64,000 nt of DNA from Rhodococcus sp. KBS0724 (GTDB lineage Bacteria; Actinomycetota; Actinomycetes; Mycobacteriales; Mycobacteriaceae). The position numbers were made by a program, and so were the translations under genes. Shown here piece by piece: positions 35,065 to 44,015 of the stretch. Location: assembly GCF_005938745.2 (NCBI RefSeq), contig NZ_VCBX02000001.1, positions 5,036,501-5,100,500 on the forward strand, given 5' to 3'. How positions within the stretch are numbered: the stretch's first letter is position 1; each line of letters starts with the position of its first letter. The notes under the pieces are model-generated. The model searched no databases. It was not told the DNA's origin and worked only from the letters and a program-made list of their open reading frames with translations.

Positions 35065-35951
35065 CGCCGGTTGCTCCTTTCGATTTCGTGACCGATGCGA
35101 TGCGCCGAGATGACGACGGCAACAATCGCCAGGCCGGGAAGTGTTGTCATCCACCAGGCATTAGCGAGGTAGTTCCGTCCCTCGGACACCAGCGATCCCC
35201 ATTCCGGGGTGGGTGGTACCGCTCCGAAGCCCAGGAAACTCAACGCGGACACCGCAAGTACTGCCTGACCGAACTCGACTGCCGAGAGTGCAATCACGGG
35301 GGCGTAGGAGTTGGGCAGGATATGCCGGCGCAGAACCCCGAGCCACTGCACTCCCGATCCGAAAGCCGCCTCGACGTACTGGGCACTGCGCACTCGCATC
35401 ACCTCCGCACGCATCACGCGGGCAAAGTTTGCAACCATTGCCACACCGACAGCGATCGCGACGTTGATGGTGCCGAAACCGAGTGCCGTGACCAGTGCCA
35501 GTGACAACAGCAAAGCGGGAATCGAGAGCAGAACGTCGACGATGCGCATCAGCACTGCGTCGACCACGCCACCGACAAATCCTGCAATCAGCCCGATCAA
35601 CGATCCGACGACCAGCGCAATCCCCACGGCAACCAGCGTCGCCGTCAAGGACAACGCGGCGCCGTGCACGAACCGGGTGTAGAGGTCTCGCCCCAGATTG
35701 TCGGTTCCGAACCAGTGCGCCAGGCTCGGTCCCTGCAGTTTGTCCGCGGGGACGCCGGACAGCGGGTCGCCGCTGGCAAACACACCAGGCGCCACGGCAA
35801 AACCGATGGCCAGCAACACGATCAGCACCGGAATCACCAGACCCGGCTTGCGGATCAAGCTGATCACAGTGGACTTGCGGCCCGGAGCGACCGGTGTCTT
35901 CTCGTCGACGCTCGGATCGAGGAGCAGGGGTTCGATCAGTGTGTCAGACAT
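35061..35951 (-). CDS. ABC importer permease (DppC-like)
   Basis: A 296-aa membrane protein of the BPD_transp_1 family with a cytoplasmic N-terminus and about six helices. The family EAA-like loop is visible as MRAEVMRVRSAQYVEAAFGSGVQWLGVLRRHILPN (around residues 178-212), which docks on the ATPase. It overlaps the upstream permease gene by 8 bp and the ATPase gene by 4 bp. Partner of the DppB-like subunit. Confidence 0.92.
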   Translation of the reverse strand: MSDTLIEPLLLDPSVDEKTPVAPGRKSTVISLIRKPGLVIPVLIVLLAIGFAVAPGVFASGDPLSGVPADKLQGPSLAHWFGTDNLGRDLYTRFVHGAALSLTATLVAVGIALVVGSLIGLIAGFVGGVVDAVLMRIVDVLLSIPALLLSLALVTALGFGTINVAIAVGVAMVANFARVMRAEVMRVRSAQYVEAAFGSGVQWLGVLRRHILPNSYAPVIALSAVEFGQAVLAVSALSFLGFGAVPPTPEWGSLVSEGRNYLANAWWMTTLPGLAIVAVVISAHRIGHEIERSNRR

Positions 35952-36957
35952 GTGTCGGCTCCAGATCGGTCGAGCTTTCAGGGTTTGATTTCTCGGTGTT
36001 TGATTTCTCGGCGACGGTCTTCTTCGCCTGGATGATGCGTGGATCGATCAGCGGGTAGAAGAGGTCCACCGCAAGGTTGACGAGCACGAACACCAGGGAG
36101 GCGAACACGACAACACCCTGAACCACCGGGATGTCCTGCGCCATCACCGAAGTCTGTGTCAAACGGCCGACGCCGGCGCGGGAGAACACCGTCTCGACAA
36201 CCACCGAACCGGCGAGCAATGTTCCGACCAGCACGCCGGCGATGGTGAATGCCGGGATGCTCGCGAGTCGCAACGCGTGACGGGTGTGAACCCGCCAACG
36301 GCTTGCCCCTTTTGCGTACGCGGTCTCGGCATGCGGTGAACGCAGCGTCGACTGCAGGCTGGTCGTGAGCACCTGAGCGATCACGGCACCGGTCGGTATG
36401 GCCAAGGTGATTGCCGGGAGAATCACTGTCGCGAAGCCCTTGTCACCGAACGCCGGGAAGATGTGCAACCGGAACGAGAAGAGCTGCAGGAGAATCAGTC
36501 CCACCCAGAAGGTAGGCACGGCCACTCCGAGTGGCGGCAGCGAGAACAGCAGATTCGCGAGCCATCGCTTGCGGGTGTACGTCGCGAAGAAGGCAATCGT
36601 CACACCGAACAAGACGGCGAGAACCAGCCCGGTGACGGCCAGTACCAGCGTGCTCGGCAAGGCCGAGAAGATCGCATCGGTGACCGATTGACCGGTCGCG
36701 ATCGACGTACCGAAATCGCCGCGAAGTGCATTCGTCAGCGACGTCCAGTACTGCACCCACACCGACTGGTCCAAGCCGTATCGTGCCCGAAGCTGATCGA
36801 GCGCAGCTTGATCCACGGCAACACCCTGCCCCGACGATTCTGCCGCCATGCTGACCGGGTCACTGGGCAACAGAAAGAGAATCACGAACGAGATGGTGAA
36901 GGCCGCCCAGAGGACCAGCGCGGCTTGGCCCAGTCGGGTGAGTACGTATCGAGTCAT
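35944..36957 (-). CDS. ABC importer permease (DppB-like)
   Basis: A 337-aa membrane protein beginning MTRYVLTRLGQAALVLWAAF, the typical DppB/OppB opening, with about six helices and a large periplasmic loop after the first. The cytoplasmic EAA-type loop includes TAYAKGASRWRVHTRHALRLASIP. It is the second gene of the operon, 2 bp after the binding-protein gene. The C-terminal 35 residues are charged and repeat-like (a short EKSNTEKSNPE duplication). Confidence 0.92.
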   Translation of the reverse strand: MTRYVLTRLGQAALVLWAAFTISFVILFLLPSDPVSMAAESSGQGVAVDQAALDQLRARYGLDQSVWVQYWTSLTNALRGDFGTSIATGQSVTDAIFSALPSTLVLAVTGLVLAVLFGVTIAFFATYTRKRWLANLLFSLPPLGVAVPTFWVGLILLQLFSFRLHIFPAFGDKGFATVILPAITLAIPTGAVIAQVLTTSLQSTLRSPHAETAYAKGASRWRVHTRHALRLASIPAFTIAGVLVGTLLAGSVVVETVFSRAGVGRLTQTSVMAQDIPVVQGVVVFASLVFVLVNLAVDLFYPLIDPRIIQAKKTVAEKSNTEKSNPESSTDLEPTHV

Positions 36958-36959
36958 GA

Positions 36960-38600
36960 TTACTTACCCGACAACCATGCGTCGTAGAACTGCAGACGTG
37001 AGGAGGCCTCGAAGTTCAGGTCCTGCACCGACGCTCCGGCTCCCACTGCCTGCGAAAGTTCGATGGTCGGAATCGACAGTCCACGGTCGATGATCAGTTC
37101 CTGCGCTTCACTGACCAATTCACCACGCGCAGCGGAGTCGGTTGTTGCCAACTGCTCCGTCAGGACCTTGTCGAGCTCCGGATCAGCAGCACGCTTGTTG
37201 AGATTTCGGCCCTCGACACCGAAGGTGGTCCGGAGGATATCCGCATCCGCGCGGGTGGCGTTGTAGTAGACGGCGTCGTAATCGCCCGAGTTCTGCTTCT
37301 CGGTCAGTTCCCCGTTGGACAGGAGGTTGAGTTTGAGATCGACACCCACCTTCTTGAGCTGCTGCTGAACCAGCTCGAGGATTGCCTGGTTGCCGGCGAA
37401 CACCGGACTGAAGGAAATCGCGAAAGTCAGCTTCTGGCCGTCCTTCTCACGTATTCCGTCGGAGCCGGTCTTCCATCCCGCCGCGTCGAGCAGCTTTCCG
37501 GCTTTGTCCGCGTCGTAGGTCACGACTCCGGACTGATCTGCGTAGAGCGGCGTGGTGTGCGCCAGCGGGCTCGTCGCGGGGAAGAAACTCGGATCCAGCA
37601 CCGTGTCGACGAGTTCCTGCCGGTTGATGGCGGGGATGATCGCTTGTCGGACAGCCTGATCTGCGAGAACTCCGCGACTGACGTTGGGCTGGAAGAAGAA
37701 CACGATTCCGGGATTCGGACGAGTCAAGACCCGCCCGCCTGCGGCTTCGATCTGGGGAGCGTCCTGCGTCAACGCGTCACTGACCGCGTCGAGCTGGCCG
37801 GAAGCAACGCTGCCGGCCCGAACTCCGGACTCCGGAACGACGGTGAAGTCGACGCCGTCGAGGTATGCCTCACCCTGGTGCGCGGTTGCGTCCGACGCCC
37901 AGTTGTACCCGGTTCGCTTCTTGATCGAGACCGAGCGATCCTGCTGCCAATCGGAGTAGACAAACGGACCGGAACCGATCACGGCGTCACCGGCGCAACG
38001 CTGCTCCGACGGCCGCGCCGTGGTGGAATCCGCCAGTATTCCGAGCTGCGGCGTCGAAGTTGCCTGCAGGAACTGCACATTGGGTCCCGAGAAGTTCACC
38101 TTTGCGGTGTGCTCGTCGATAACGTCGGTGCCGGTGTAGGTGGACAGATAACTCTTCGCCAGTGCGGCGTTGGGGCCCAGATCCTTGACGACATCGAAGT
38201 TCTTCTTGATCGAAGCCGCGGTGACCGGGGTGCCGTCGCTGAAGGTGACGTCGTCGCGCAGATTGAATGTGAAGCTTGCGGCGTCGGGGCTGATGCCCCA
38301 GCTCTTGGCGAGCCACGGCGTGATCTCGCCGGTCTCCACATTCTGGTCCGTCAGCGAATCCACCACGCTGCGAGTGACATAGACGGTCTGATTCGTGCCG
38401 GCCTGGGCCGGGTCTGCGCAGGTAGGCGCCGTGGAAAGTCCGTAGCGGAGGGTTCCGCCCGATTGGGCGGGACCGGCGTCTGCACTGGTGTCACCGCTAC
38501 TGGTGCTGCAACCGGCAAGTACGGTGCCGAGGACCGAAATAGCGCCGATACCGGCGACGACGGTGACGCGTGAGCGTGCACCGATTGAGCGTGAAGACAC
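36960..38600 (-). CDS. Family-5 extracellular solute-binding lipoprotein
   Basis: A 546-aa binding protein of the SBP_bac_5 (oligopeptide/nickel) family. The lipobox is VLAGCS (Cys about 30). The domain opens with GGTLRYGLSTAPTCADPAQAGTNQTVYVTRSVVDSL, and FNLRDDVTFSDGTPVTAASIKKNFD is the family hallmark. GTG start at 38600 with AGGAG 6 nt upstream. It is the first gene of an eight-gene operon running to 28993 and lies about 270 bp downstream of a SAM-riboswitch-like leader. The ligand is unknown; many family members in such SAM-controlled operons take up sulfur compounds. Confidence 0.92.
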   Translation of the reverse strand: MSSRSIGARSRVTVVAGIGAISVLGTVLAGCSTSSGDTSADAGPAQSGGTLRYGLSTAPTCADPAQAGTNQTVYVTRSVVDSLTDQNVETGEITPWLAKSWGISPDAASFTFNLRDDVTFSDGTPVTAASIKKNFDVVKDLGPNAALAKSYLSTYTGTDVIDEHTAKVNFSGPNVQFLQATSTPQLGILADSTTARPSEQRCAGDAVIGSGPFVYSDWQQDRSVSIKKRTGYNWASDATAHQGEAYLDGVDFTVVPESGVRAGSVASGQLDAVSDALTQDAPQIEAAGGRVLTRPNPGIVFFFQPNVSRGVLADQAVRQAIIPAINRQELVDTVLDPSFFPATSPLAHTTPLYADQSGVVTYDADKAGKLLDAAGWKTGSDGIREKDGQKLTFAISFSPVFAGNQAILELVQQQLKKVGVDLKLNLLSNGELTEKQNSGDYDAVYYNATRADADILRTTFGVEGRNLNKRAADPELDKVLTEQLATTDSAARGELVSEAQELIIDRGLSIPTIELSQAVGAGASVQDLNFEASSRLQFYDAWLSGK

Positions 38601-38866
38601 CGAGAACTCCTAATGAGACATGCGGAAAAGCGCGCTCGTCACCACCGGACAACGGGGCAACCAAGCACGAATCAGCTACGAAGAGAATAGAAAACAGGCT
38701 TACCCACGTACGGGAGCCTCGAGATACTGACCAGGGTCAAACTACGATGCGAACATCGCTGCCATGGTCAGTGAGTACAGAATGATCCTGCTGTACGGCA
38801 CAGGTCTACGTGACGACGCGACCACGCGGTATCGAAACCGCCTTCAACTGCCTTCATTACTGCATT
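38601..38866 (-). other. Long untranslated leader between SAM riboswitch and importer operon
   Basis: About 265 bp without a recognisable gene on either strand. It contains the AGGAG ribosome binding site for the binding-protein gene near its left end. I do not see a hairpin with a U-run that would serve as the riboswitch expression platform, so how the switch acts is unclear. Confidence 0.5.
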
Positions 38867-38962
38867 CCTCCATCGATCCTGGCGGTAGCACCCTCACGCG
38901 ATGACGCGAAGGGTTGCTGCGACTTCATTGAGCCAGGTCTCTCTGTCGCTCGAGATGGTCGT
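38867..38962 (-). promoter_or_regulatory. SAM riboswitch candidate (SAM-I/SAM-IV clan)
   Basis: On the minus strand the conserved core is present in order: GAGCGACAGAGAGACCTGGCT, ATGAAG, GCAGCAACC, a variable hairpin (CTTCGCGTCATCGCGTGAG), GGTGCTACC and GCCAGGAT. The outer helix pairs CCATC (38954-38958) with GATGG (38870-38874). The actinobacterial style and the CGCAGCAACC block suggest the SAM-IV variety. It heads the organosulfur-type importer/monooxygenase operon. A near-identical element is at 43720-43815. Confidence 0.85.
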
Positions 38963-39044
38963 TCGCAAGTCTACGAGATGATCGCGAATTGTCAACTTGC
39001 TCAGTAGGAATTGCAGCGTACGCCACATTTTCGGGAACTCCCCC

Positions 39045-39086
39045 GCATTCATGCCGACACTCTCAGCATTCATGCCGACACTCTCC
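39045..39086. repeat. 21-bp tandem duplication at the GNAT stop
   Basis: GCATTCATGCCGACACTCTCA (39045-39065) is followed by a second copy differing only in the last base (39066-39086). The stop codon of the GNAT gene lies in the second copy, so the first is untranslated. Confidence 0.8.
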
Positions 39087-39603
39087 GGTCGTAGTCATGC
39101 CCAACGTGCAGCTTCTTTTCGAATGGGTGAATTCCCACCTCGAGTGGCGCAAGCGTGGTGTCGTACAGCGGCGTATATCCACACGAGCGGTACAGGGCAA
39201 CCGCTTCGGGTTGACGGGGACCGGTCGTGAGAAATACCCGCCGATAGCCCCGCGCTGCGATCTCGGTCTCCAGTTCCCGGACGACGACCTTTCCGAGACC
39301 ACGCTGACGGAAGGAGGCCGACGTCCAGATCCGCTTGAGTTCGGCAGTATCGGAATCGAATTGGCGGAACGCACCGCCCGCGATCGGTTGATCCCCGAGA
39401 GTCAGAACCAGCAATGCACCATGTGGAGGCGCAAACTCCTCTGCCGGATACGTTGTCAGATCGTCGAACACCTCGTCACGAGTGCCGCCGTATCGCGAGC
39501 TGTACTCCACTGCCAATTCCTCGATGAGCGGAGCAGCCAGCGGATCGTCCTGCAACACCGACCGCACCTCTACGCCGCCGATTCCCGCAATCTCGATTGT
39601 CAT
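39070..39603 (-). CDS. GNAT family N-acetyltransferase
   Basis: A 177-aa acetyltransferase. The acetyl-CoA loop is RQRGLGKVVVRELE (about residues 98-111), followed by GYRRVFLTTGPRQPEAVALYRSCGYTPL, the typical motif-B region. The ATG overlaps the stop of the flavin oxidase gene by 4 bp, so it is the last gene of the polar-amino-acid importer operon. It may acetylate an amino acid or analogue handled by that operon, but the substrate is not visible. Confidence 0.87.
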   Translation of the reverse strand: MTIEIAGIGGVEVRSVLQDDPLAAPLIEELAVEYSSRYGGTRDEVFDDLTTYPAEEFAPPHGALLVLTLGDQPIAGGAFRQFDSDTAELKRIWTSASFRQRGLGKVVVRELETEIAARGYRRVFLTTGPRQPEAVALYRSCGYTPLYDTTLAPLEVGIHPFEKKLHVGHDYDRRVSA

Positions 39604-40715
39604 GGGAAACGCACCCCCAATCGGAATTCCTGCGGTGACAGCGCCTTTCCTTCCACCAGATCGGCCACCAACTCGCCGAGCGCCGGCCCGAATTTGAATC
39701 CGTGCCCGGAAAATCCTGCGGCGACAGTGACGGCGCCAACCCGGTCGATTACAAAATTGCTGTCGGGGGTACTGGTGTACAGGCAGGTCAGGGACTCGAC
39801 CTGCGTCGAATCGACACCGGGCAACCAGGCCTCGGCGTACTCGACCAGACGCTGCTCGCCGTCGGCATCAGGGATGTAGCTGCGAGTCTGCGGAGTCACT
39901 TCCGGCCCCGTCGCATGCTCGCCGATCTTGATTCCGTCCTCTGACCCGAGTCCGTAGATTCCGGCGGTACTCAGCTCCGCACCGGGATGATGAACAAAAC
40001 TCGGCCACGGCGTTCCCGGATCCAATGGCGCGAAGTGTGCCGGTTGTTCCTGCGTCGTACGCAAGGTCGGCAACACGACCTGCCCGCCGAGTTCACTTCG
40101 ATCGATCAATTCAGCAGTCCAGGCGCCGGCTGCAACAACAACGTGCTGAGCTCTCAGAGTCCCGGTGTCCGTGATCACGTCGACGCCGTACGACGCCTCC
40201 GCGATTGTCAGCACGCGAGTGCCGTGGCGTACGTCGGCTCCCGCGAATCGTGAACCCGCTTCGAGCGCTACGACGGCGCGATCCGCATGTAGCCTGCCCG
40301 CATCGGGGTGATGCAGGACTGTCGTGTCGAATCGCAATCCAGGCCAGCGATCGGATGCCTCAGCGGGAGTGAGGATCTCACCCTTGATGCCCGCTTCGGT
40401 GAGCACCCGAGCCTTGGTGACCACGGCCTGCGGCAGGCCGTGATCGATGGCACCCGTCAACTCCAGGAAACCGATGTCCGTCGTGGTTTCCAGCTCCCGC
40501 CACAGCGGGAGAGCCGACGCCGCCAACCCCGTGTACAGGTGATTGTCGTACGCCTGTCGGTAGATCCGGGAAGTACCGTGCGACGCGCCGTGCTTGTGCC
40601 CTGGCGCGTACTGCTCGAGTTGGACGACGCGACGTCCGCGGGCGGCGAGCCGCCAGGCCGCTGAGGACCCGACCAGTCCGCCGCCGATGACGATTACATC
40701 GAGAATTTCACTCAT
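39600..40715 (-). CDS. Sarcosine/N-methyltryptophan oxidase-like flavoprotein (SolA/MSOX type)
   Basis: A 371-aa FAD oxidase of the monomeric sarcosine oxidase family, which oxidises N-methylated or similar amino acids to imine, releasing hydrogen peroxide. Rossmann motif VIVIGGGLVGSSAAWRLAARG at the N-terminus; KHGASHGTSRIYRQAY follows as in MSOX. The Cys that covalently holds FAD in MSOX is present in CLYTSTPDSNFVID (about residue 312). It lies 10 bp after an amino-acid binding-protein gene, suggesting that the imported compound is its substrate. The exact substrate is unknown. Confidence 0.88.
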   Translation of the reverse strand: MSEILDVIVIGGGLVGSSAAWRLAARGRRVVQLEQYAPGHKHGASHGTSRIYRQAYDNHLYTGLAASALPLWRELETTTDIGFLELTGAIDHGLPQAVVTKARVLTEAGIKGEILTPAEASDRWPGLRFDTTVLHHPDAGRLHADRAVVALEAGSRFAGADVRHGTRVLTIAEASYGVDVITDTGTLRAQHVVVAAGAWTAELIDRSELGGQVVLPTLRTTQEQPAHFAPLDPGTPWPSFVHHPGAELSTAGIYGLGSEDGIKIGEHATGPEVTPQTRSYIPDADGEQRLVEYAEAWLPGVDSTQVESLTCLYTSTPDSNFVIDRVGAVTVAAGFSGHGFKFGPALGELVADLVEGKALSPQEFRLGVRFP

Positions 40716-40725
40716 CGACGCTGGC

Positions 40726-41697
40726 TCACTTGGTCTTCGGGAGTCCGGGCGGGTTGATCAGGGAGGTGTCGACGGCTTCGCCGGTGATGTTCCACCGCTC
40801 GAGAATCTGCTGGTACGTACCGTTCTCGATCGCGTGGTTGATGGCGTCGTTGATTGCCTTGATCAGTCCGTTGTCCTTCTTCACCAACACGGCGATCTGC
40901 CCCTGCAAGGCGTCACCGGCTCCGGAGAACTCACCGACGACTTCGGTTTCGCCCGACTGCTTGGCGTGGAACTGCGACGACGGGTTCGGTCCGAAGTAGG
41001 CGTCGATCCGGCCGGACTGCAGCGGCAAGTAGTAGTCGGTGGTGTTCTGATAGTAGGAGATGTCGGTGGGGGCCAGGCCGGCGGCGACGTTCTGCTCGTT
41101 CCACTTGACCAGCAGCGCTTCCTGATTGGTGCCGGATCCCACCGCGATCTTCAGCCCGGCAATATCCTTGGGCTCCTTGATGGAAACCCCAGCGCCCTTC
41201 TTGGCTTCGAACGCGAGAGTGTCGAGTCGGTAGGTGGCGAAGTCGTACTTCTCCTTGCGTTCTTCCGTCACAGTCACATTGGAGATGAACGCGTCGGCTT
41301 CCCCGGAGTCGATCCGGACGAAGTTCTGTGCCCAGTCGGCCGTCTGCAGGTCCACCTTCAATCCGAGAACGTCGCCGATCAGGTAAGCGAAGTCGGTTTC
41401 GGAGCCGATGAGCGTCGTGTCGTCGTCGGCGTAGAAGCGAAGCGGCGGAGCGGAACCGGCGCTGCCGGTAACTCGCAGCGTGCCACGGTCGCGGATTTCT
41501 CGAGGCACCTCCGCAGCGATGGAATCCACCTTGTCGGTGGTAATGCGATTCTGCTCCGCGGTGAGGTTGTAGCCCGCGGCGGCGGTGACCTGGCTACCGT
41601 CGGACTCGGCGTCCGCGCTGCTGCAGGCTGCGCTGAGCAGTCCGACTGTGGCAAGAGCCGAGATCAGGAAAGTAGCGCGACGGGATCGGGAAAACAT
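40726..41697 (-). CDS. Family-3 amino-acid-binding lipoprotein
   Basis: A 323-aa polar-amino-acid solute-binding protein. Lipobox LLSAACS (Cys about 25). The SBP_bac_3 pattern runs from EIRDRGTLRVTGSAGSAPPLRFYADDDTTLIGSETDFAYLIGDVLGL to NVTVTEERKEKYDFATYRLDTLAFEAKKG. It delivers substrate to the permease and ATPase encoded just upstream (35-bp gap). Controlled as part of an operon behind a SAM-riboswitch-like element, so methionine, cystine or a sulfur-containing derivative is a plausible ligand. Confidence 0.92.
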   Translation of the reverse strand: MFSRSRRATFLISALATVGLLSAACSSADAESDGSQVTAAAGYNLTAEQNRITTDKVDSIAAEVPREIRDRGTLRVTGSAGSAPPLRFYADDDTTLIGSETDFAYLIGDVLGLKVDLQTADWAQNFVRIDSGEADAFISNVTVTEERKEKYDFATYRLDTLAFEAKKGAGVSIKEPKDIAGLKIAVGSGTNQEALLVKWNEQNVAAGLAPTDISYYQNTTDYYLPLQSGRIDAYFGPNPSSQFHAKQSGETEVVGEFSGAGDALQGQIAVLVKKDNGLIKAINDAINHAIENGTYQQILERWNITGEAVDTSLINPPGLPKTK

Positions 41698-41732
41698 CAG
41701 TGTGTGCCTTTCGGAAATGTATCTGTGACGCG

Positions 41733-42518
41733 TCAGAGAACGCGGGAGAGAAAAGCTTTGGTCCGTTCGTGGACCGGGTTGTCGATCACTTGCGACGGTG
41801 GGCCCTGCTCGACGATGACTCCGCCGTCCATGAAGACTGCGGTGTCCGCCACCTCCCGAGCGAATCCGACCTCGTGCGTGACGATCACCAATGTGGCGCC
41901 GTCGCGGGCAAGCTGGGCAAGAACTTCGAGGACTTCACCGACCAATTCGGGATCGAGCGCCGAGGTCGGTTCGTCGAAGAGAATGACAGCCGGACGCAGT
42001 GCCAATGCCCTGGCAATGGCGACACGTTGCTGCTGACCACCGGAGAGTTGACGGGGATACTCGTCTGCCTTGTCCCCCACGCCCACTCGCTCGAGAAGCG
42101 CACGAGCCTCGCGGTACACGTCGTCGCGGTCGCGCTTCTGGGCCGACAGCGGTGCTTCCACCACGTTTTCGAGCGCCGTGAGATGCGGAAACAGATTGAA
42201 GTTCTGGAACACGAAACCGATGTTCGAGCGCTGCTTCAGGATCTCGCGGTCACGCAGCTCGTGAAGCCGATTTCCCTTGCGCCGGTAGCCGATCAACTCT
42301 CCGTCGATCCGCACCGTGCCGCGATCGACCTTCTCGAGATGATTGAGTGTGCGCAGCAAGGTGGACTTGCCGGAACCCGACGGCCCGAGAATCACGGTGA
42401 CCTCCCCCTTGCGAACCAGGAGATCAACGCCGGCAAGCACTTCCAGAGCGCCGAACGACTTGTGGATACCGCGCGCTTCGACGGCGTACAGCGTCTCGTC
42501 GGTCAGTTCTGCGGTCAT
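41733..42518 (-). CDS. Polar-amino-acid ABC importer ATPase
   Basis: A 261-aa ATPase of the GlnQ/HisP class. Walker [16 protein letters not shown] (about residue 45), Q-loop [17 protein letters not shown], signature [15 protein letters not shown], Walker [15 protein letters not shown] and H-loop VTHEVGFA are all intact. Overlaps the permease gene by 4 bp. Confidence 0.95.
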   Translation of the reverse strand: MTAELTDETLYAVEARGIHKSFGALEVLAGVDLLVRKGEVTVILGPSGSGKSTLLRTLNHLEKVDRGTVRIDGELIGYRRKGNRLHELRDREILKQRSNIGFVFQNFNLFPHLTALENVVEAPLSAQKRDRDDVYREARALLERVGVGDKADEYPRQLSGGQQQRVAIARALALRPAVILFDEPTSALDPELVGEVLEVLAQLARDGATLVIVTHEVGFAREVADTAVFMDGGVIVEQGPPSQVIDNPVHERTKAFLSRVL

Positions 42519-43489
42519 CGGGATGCACCTCTCGGAATGTCGAGACGCGCGTCGCGGATCTCTTCGAACTTCTTGCGCACCTTCTGCACCGGAGTCAGCG
42601 GGAGAGCACGGGCGGACCCTCGTGCGTAGTGCCTCTCGACGTAGTACTGGCCGATCGAGAGCAGCGTCGTGAGGATGATGTACCAGATGGTGGCGACCAT
42701 CAGAAGGGGGACCACTCGTCCGTTGCGTCCGAAGATTACCTGCACCTGGTAGAACAGCTCGGCGATCGCCATGGTGGAAACGATGGAGGTTCCCTTGAAG
42801 AGTCCGATGACCTCGTTGGCTGCATTGGGAAGAATTGCCCGCATCGCTTGCGGGAGAACGATCTTGAAGAACTGACGGCTGCGCGGGATACCGAGCGAGT
42901 GCGCGGCTTCGATCTGACCGTGATCCACCGAGATAATTCCGGAACGGATGATCTCTGCCGAATATGCAGCCTGATGCAACGCCAAACCGATGACGGCCGC
43001 GGTGAATCCACCGATCACGCCACTGACCTGGAACGTGAAGAACTCAGGGCCGAAAGGTATTCCGAGCGAAAGTGTTTGATACAGGTACGTGATGTTGAAC
43101 CAGAAGAGCAACTGCACGATGAGCGGAATCGAGCGGAACGCCCAGATATAGGTCCAGGCGATGACCTGCAGGACCGGATTCTTCGACAACCGACCGAGCG
43201 CCAGGAACACGCCGAGTCCGAACCCGAGTATCGTCCCCCACAGTGTCAGCTTGATCGTCATCCACAATGCGGCAAGTACCGATTTCGCGGTGAAGTACTG
43301 AGCGAAGGTCGGCCAGTCCCAGCCCGGATTGACGACGAGCCCGTGAATGAACTGGGCAAGCAGTACCAGAACGATCGCGCTGATCACCCAACGAAGCGGG
43401 TGCCAGGTGCGGGCAACAACAAGCTCGGAGTCGGGAAGTTCCGGCTCGGCCACCCGCTTTTCCGGGCGGATCTCGGTGGGCGCGCTCAC
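42515..43489 (-). CDS. Polar-amino-acid ABC importer permease
   Basis: A 324-aa membrane protein of the HisM/GlnP class, with an N-terminal cytoplasmic extension of about 30 residues and five or six helices. The EAA loop is [36 protein letters not shown] start at 43489. First gene of the five-gene operon (permease, ATPase, binding protein, oxidase, GNAT) downstream of the second SAM-riboswitch-like element. Confidence 0.93.
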   Translation of the reverse strand: MSAPTEIRPEKRVAEPELPDSELVVARTWHPLRWVISAIVLVLLAQFIHGLVVNPGWDWPTFAQYFTAKSVLAALWMTIKLTLWGTILGFGLGVFLALGRLSKNPVLQVIAWTYIWAFRSIPLIVQLLFWFNITYLYQTLSLGIPFGPEFFTFQVSGVIGGFTAAVIGLALHQAAYSAEIIRSGIISVDHGQIEAAHSLGIPRSRQFFKIVLPQAMRAILPNAANEVIGLFKGTSIVSTMAIAELFYQVQVIFGRNGRVVPLLMVATIWYIILTTLLSIGQYYVERHYARGSARALPLTPVQKVRKKFEEIRDARLDIPRGASR

Positions 43490-43719
43490 GGCGCACTGCC
43501 AGACGGAGTAGACATCACAAAATAGGCCTTTCGGAAAATGGGAATGCTGCGCGACGACTTTCGAGTGCAGCGAACTTTCGAGTGCCGAGAAGTTCGGTCA
43601 GCGACAGTGACACGACGCTGTACGACGCAGGTCGATGTGACGTCGACGGTGCGGTGCGTACGCGTTCGAACCGGCGCACGGAGCGGTACCGGCGCAGCGA
43701 GTGATACTCATGTGATGCC
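43490..43719 (-). other. Leader between second SAM riboswitch and amino-acid importer operon
   Basis: About 230 bp with no recognisable gene. It contains two copies of a 12-bp motif (ACTTTCGAGTGC) near 43558-43583. No classic terminator hairpin is evident. Confidence 0.45.
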
Positions 43720-43815
43720 TTCCATCGGTCCTGGCAGAAAGCACCCGCTCCCGATTACTCGGGGGGTTGCTGCGACGTCGACGAGCCAGGTCTCTCGGTC
43801 GCTCGAGATGGTGAG
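43720..43815 (-). promoter_or_regulatory. SAM riboswitch candidate (SAM-I/SAM-IV clan), second copy
   Basis: Same core as the element at 38867: GAGCGACCGAGAGACCTGGCT, GCAGCAACC, variable hairpin, GGTGCTTTCTGCCAGGA, with the outer helix pairing CCATC (43807-43811) and GATGG (43722-43726). Core sequences of the two elements are almost identical while the variable hairpin differs in sequence, which supports conserved RNA structure. It lies upstream of the polar-amino-acid importer operon. Confidence 0.85.
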
Positions 43816-44015
43816 CAAATACTAGACGCAGAATCCCTAGTCGTCAAATGTTGTATTTCCCTGCGCGGCAAGGGAAATAGCGTCAATCCCGCGTTGAAAT
43901 CAGGCTGAATTCAACCCTCCCGAAACGGGCAGATGACGTGTTGAATGGATAAGCCATATCCACTGCCCCCGAGCCACCGAGCACCCCCGAATCACCCTGC
44001 AGTACCGTCTGCGGA

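Noticed and set aside
36960..38600. Importer operon as a nickel transporter
   Set aside because: The binding protein belongs to a family that includes NikA, but the SAM-type leader and linked monooxygenases fit sulfur compounds better, and no nickel enzyme is near.
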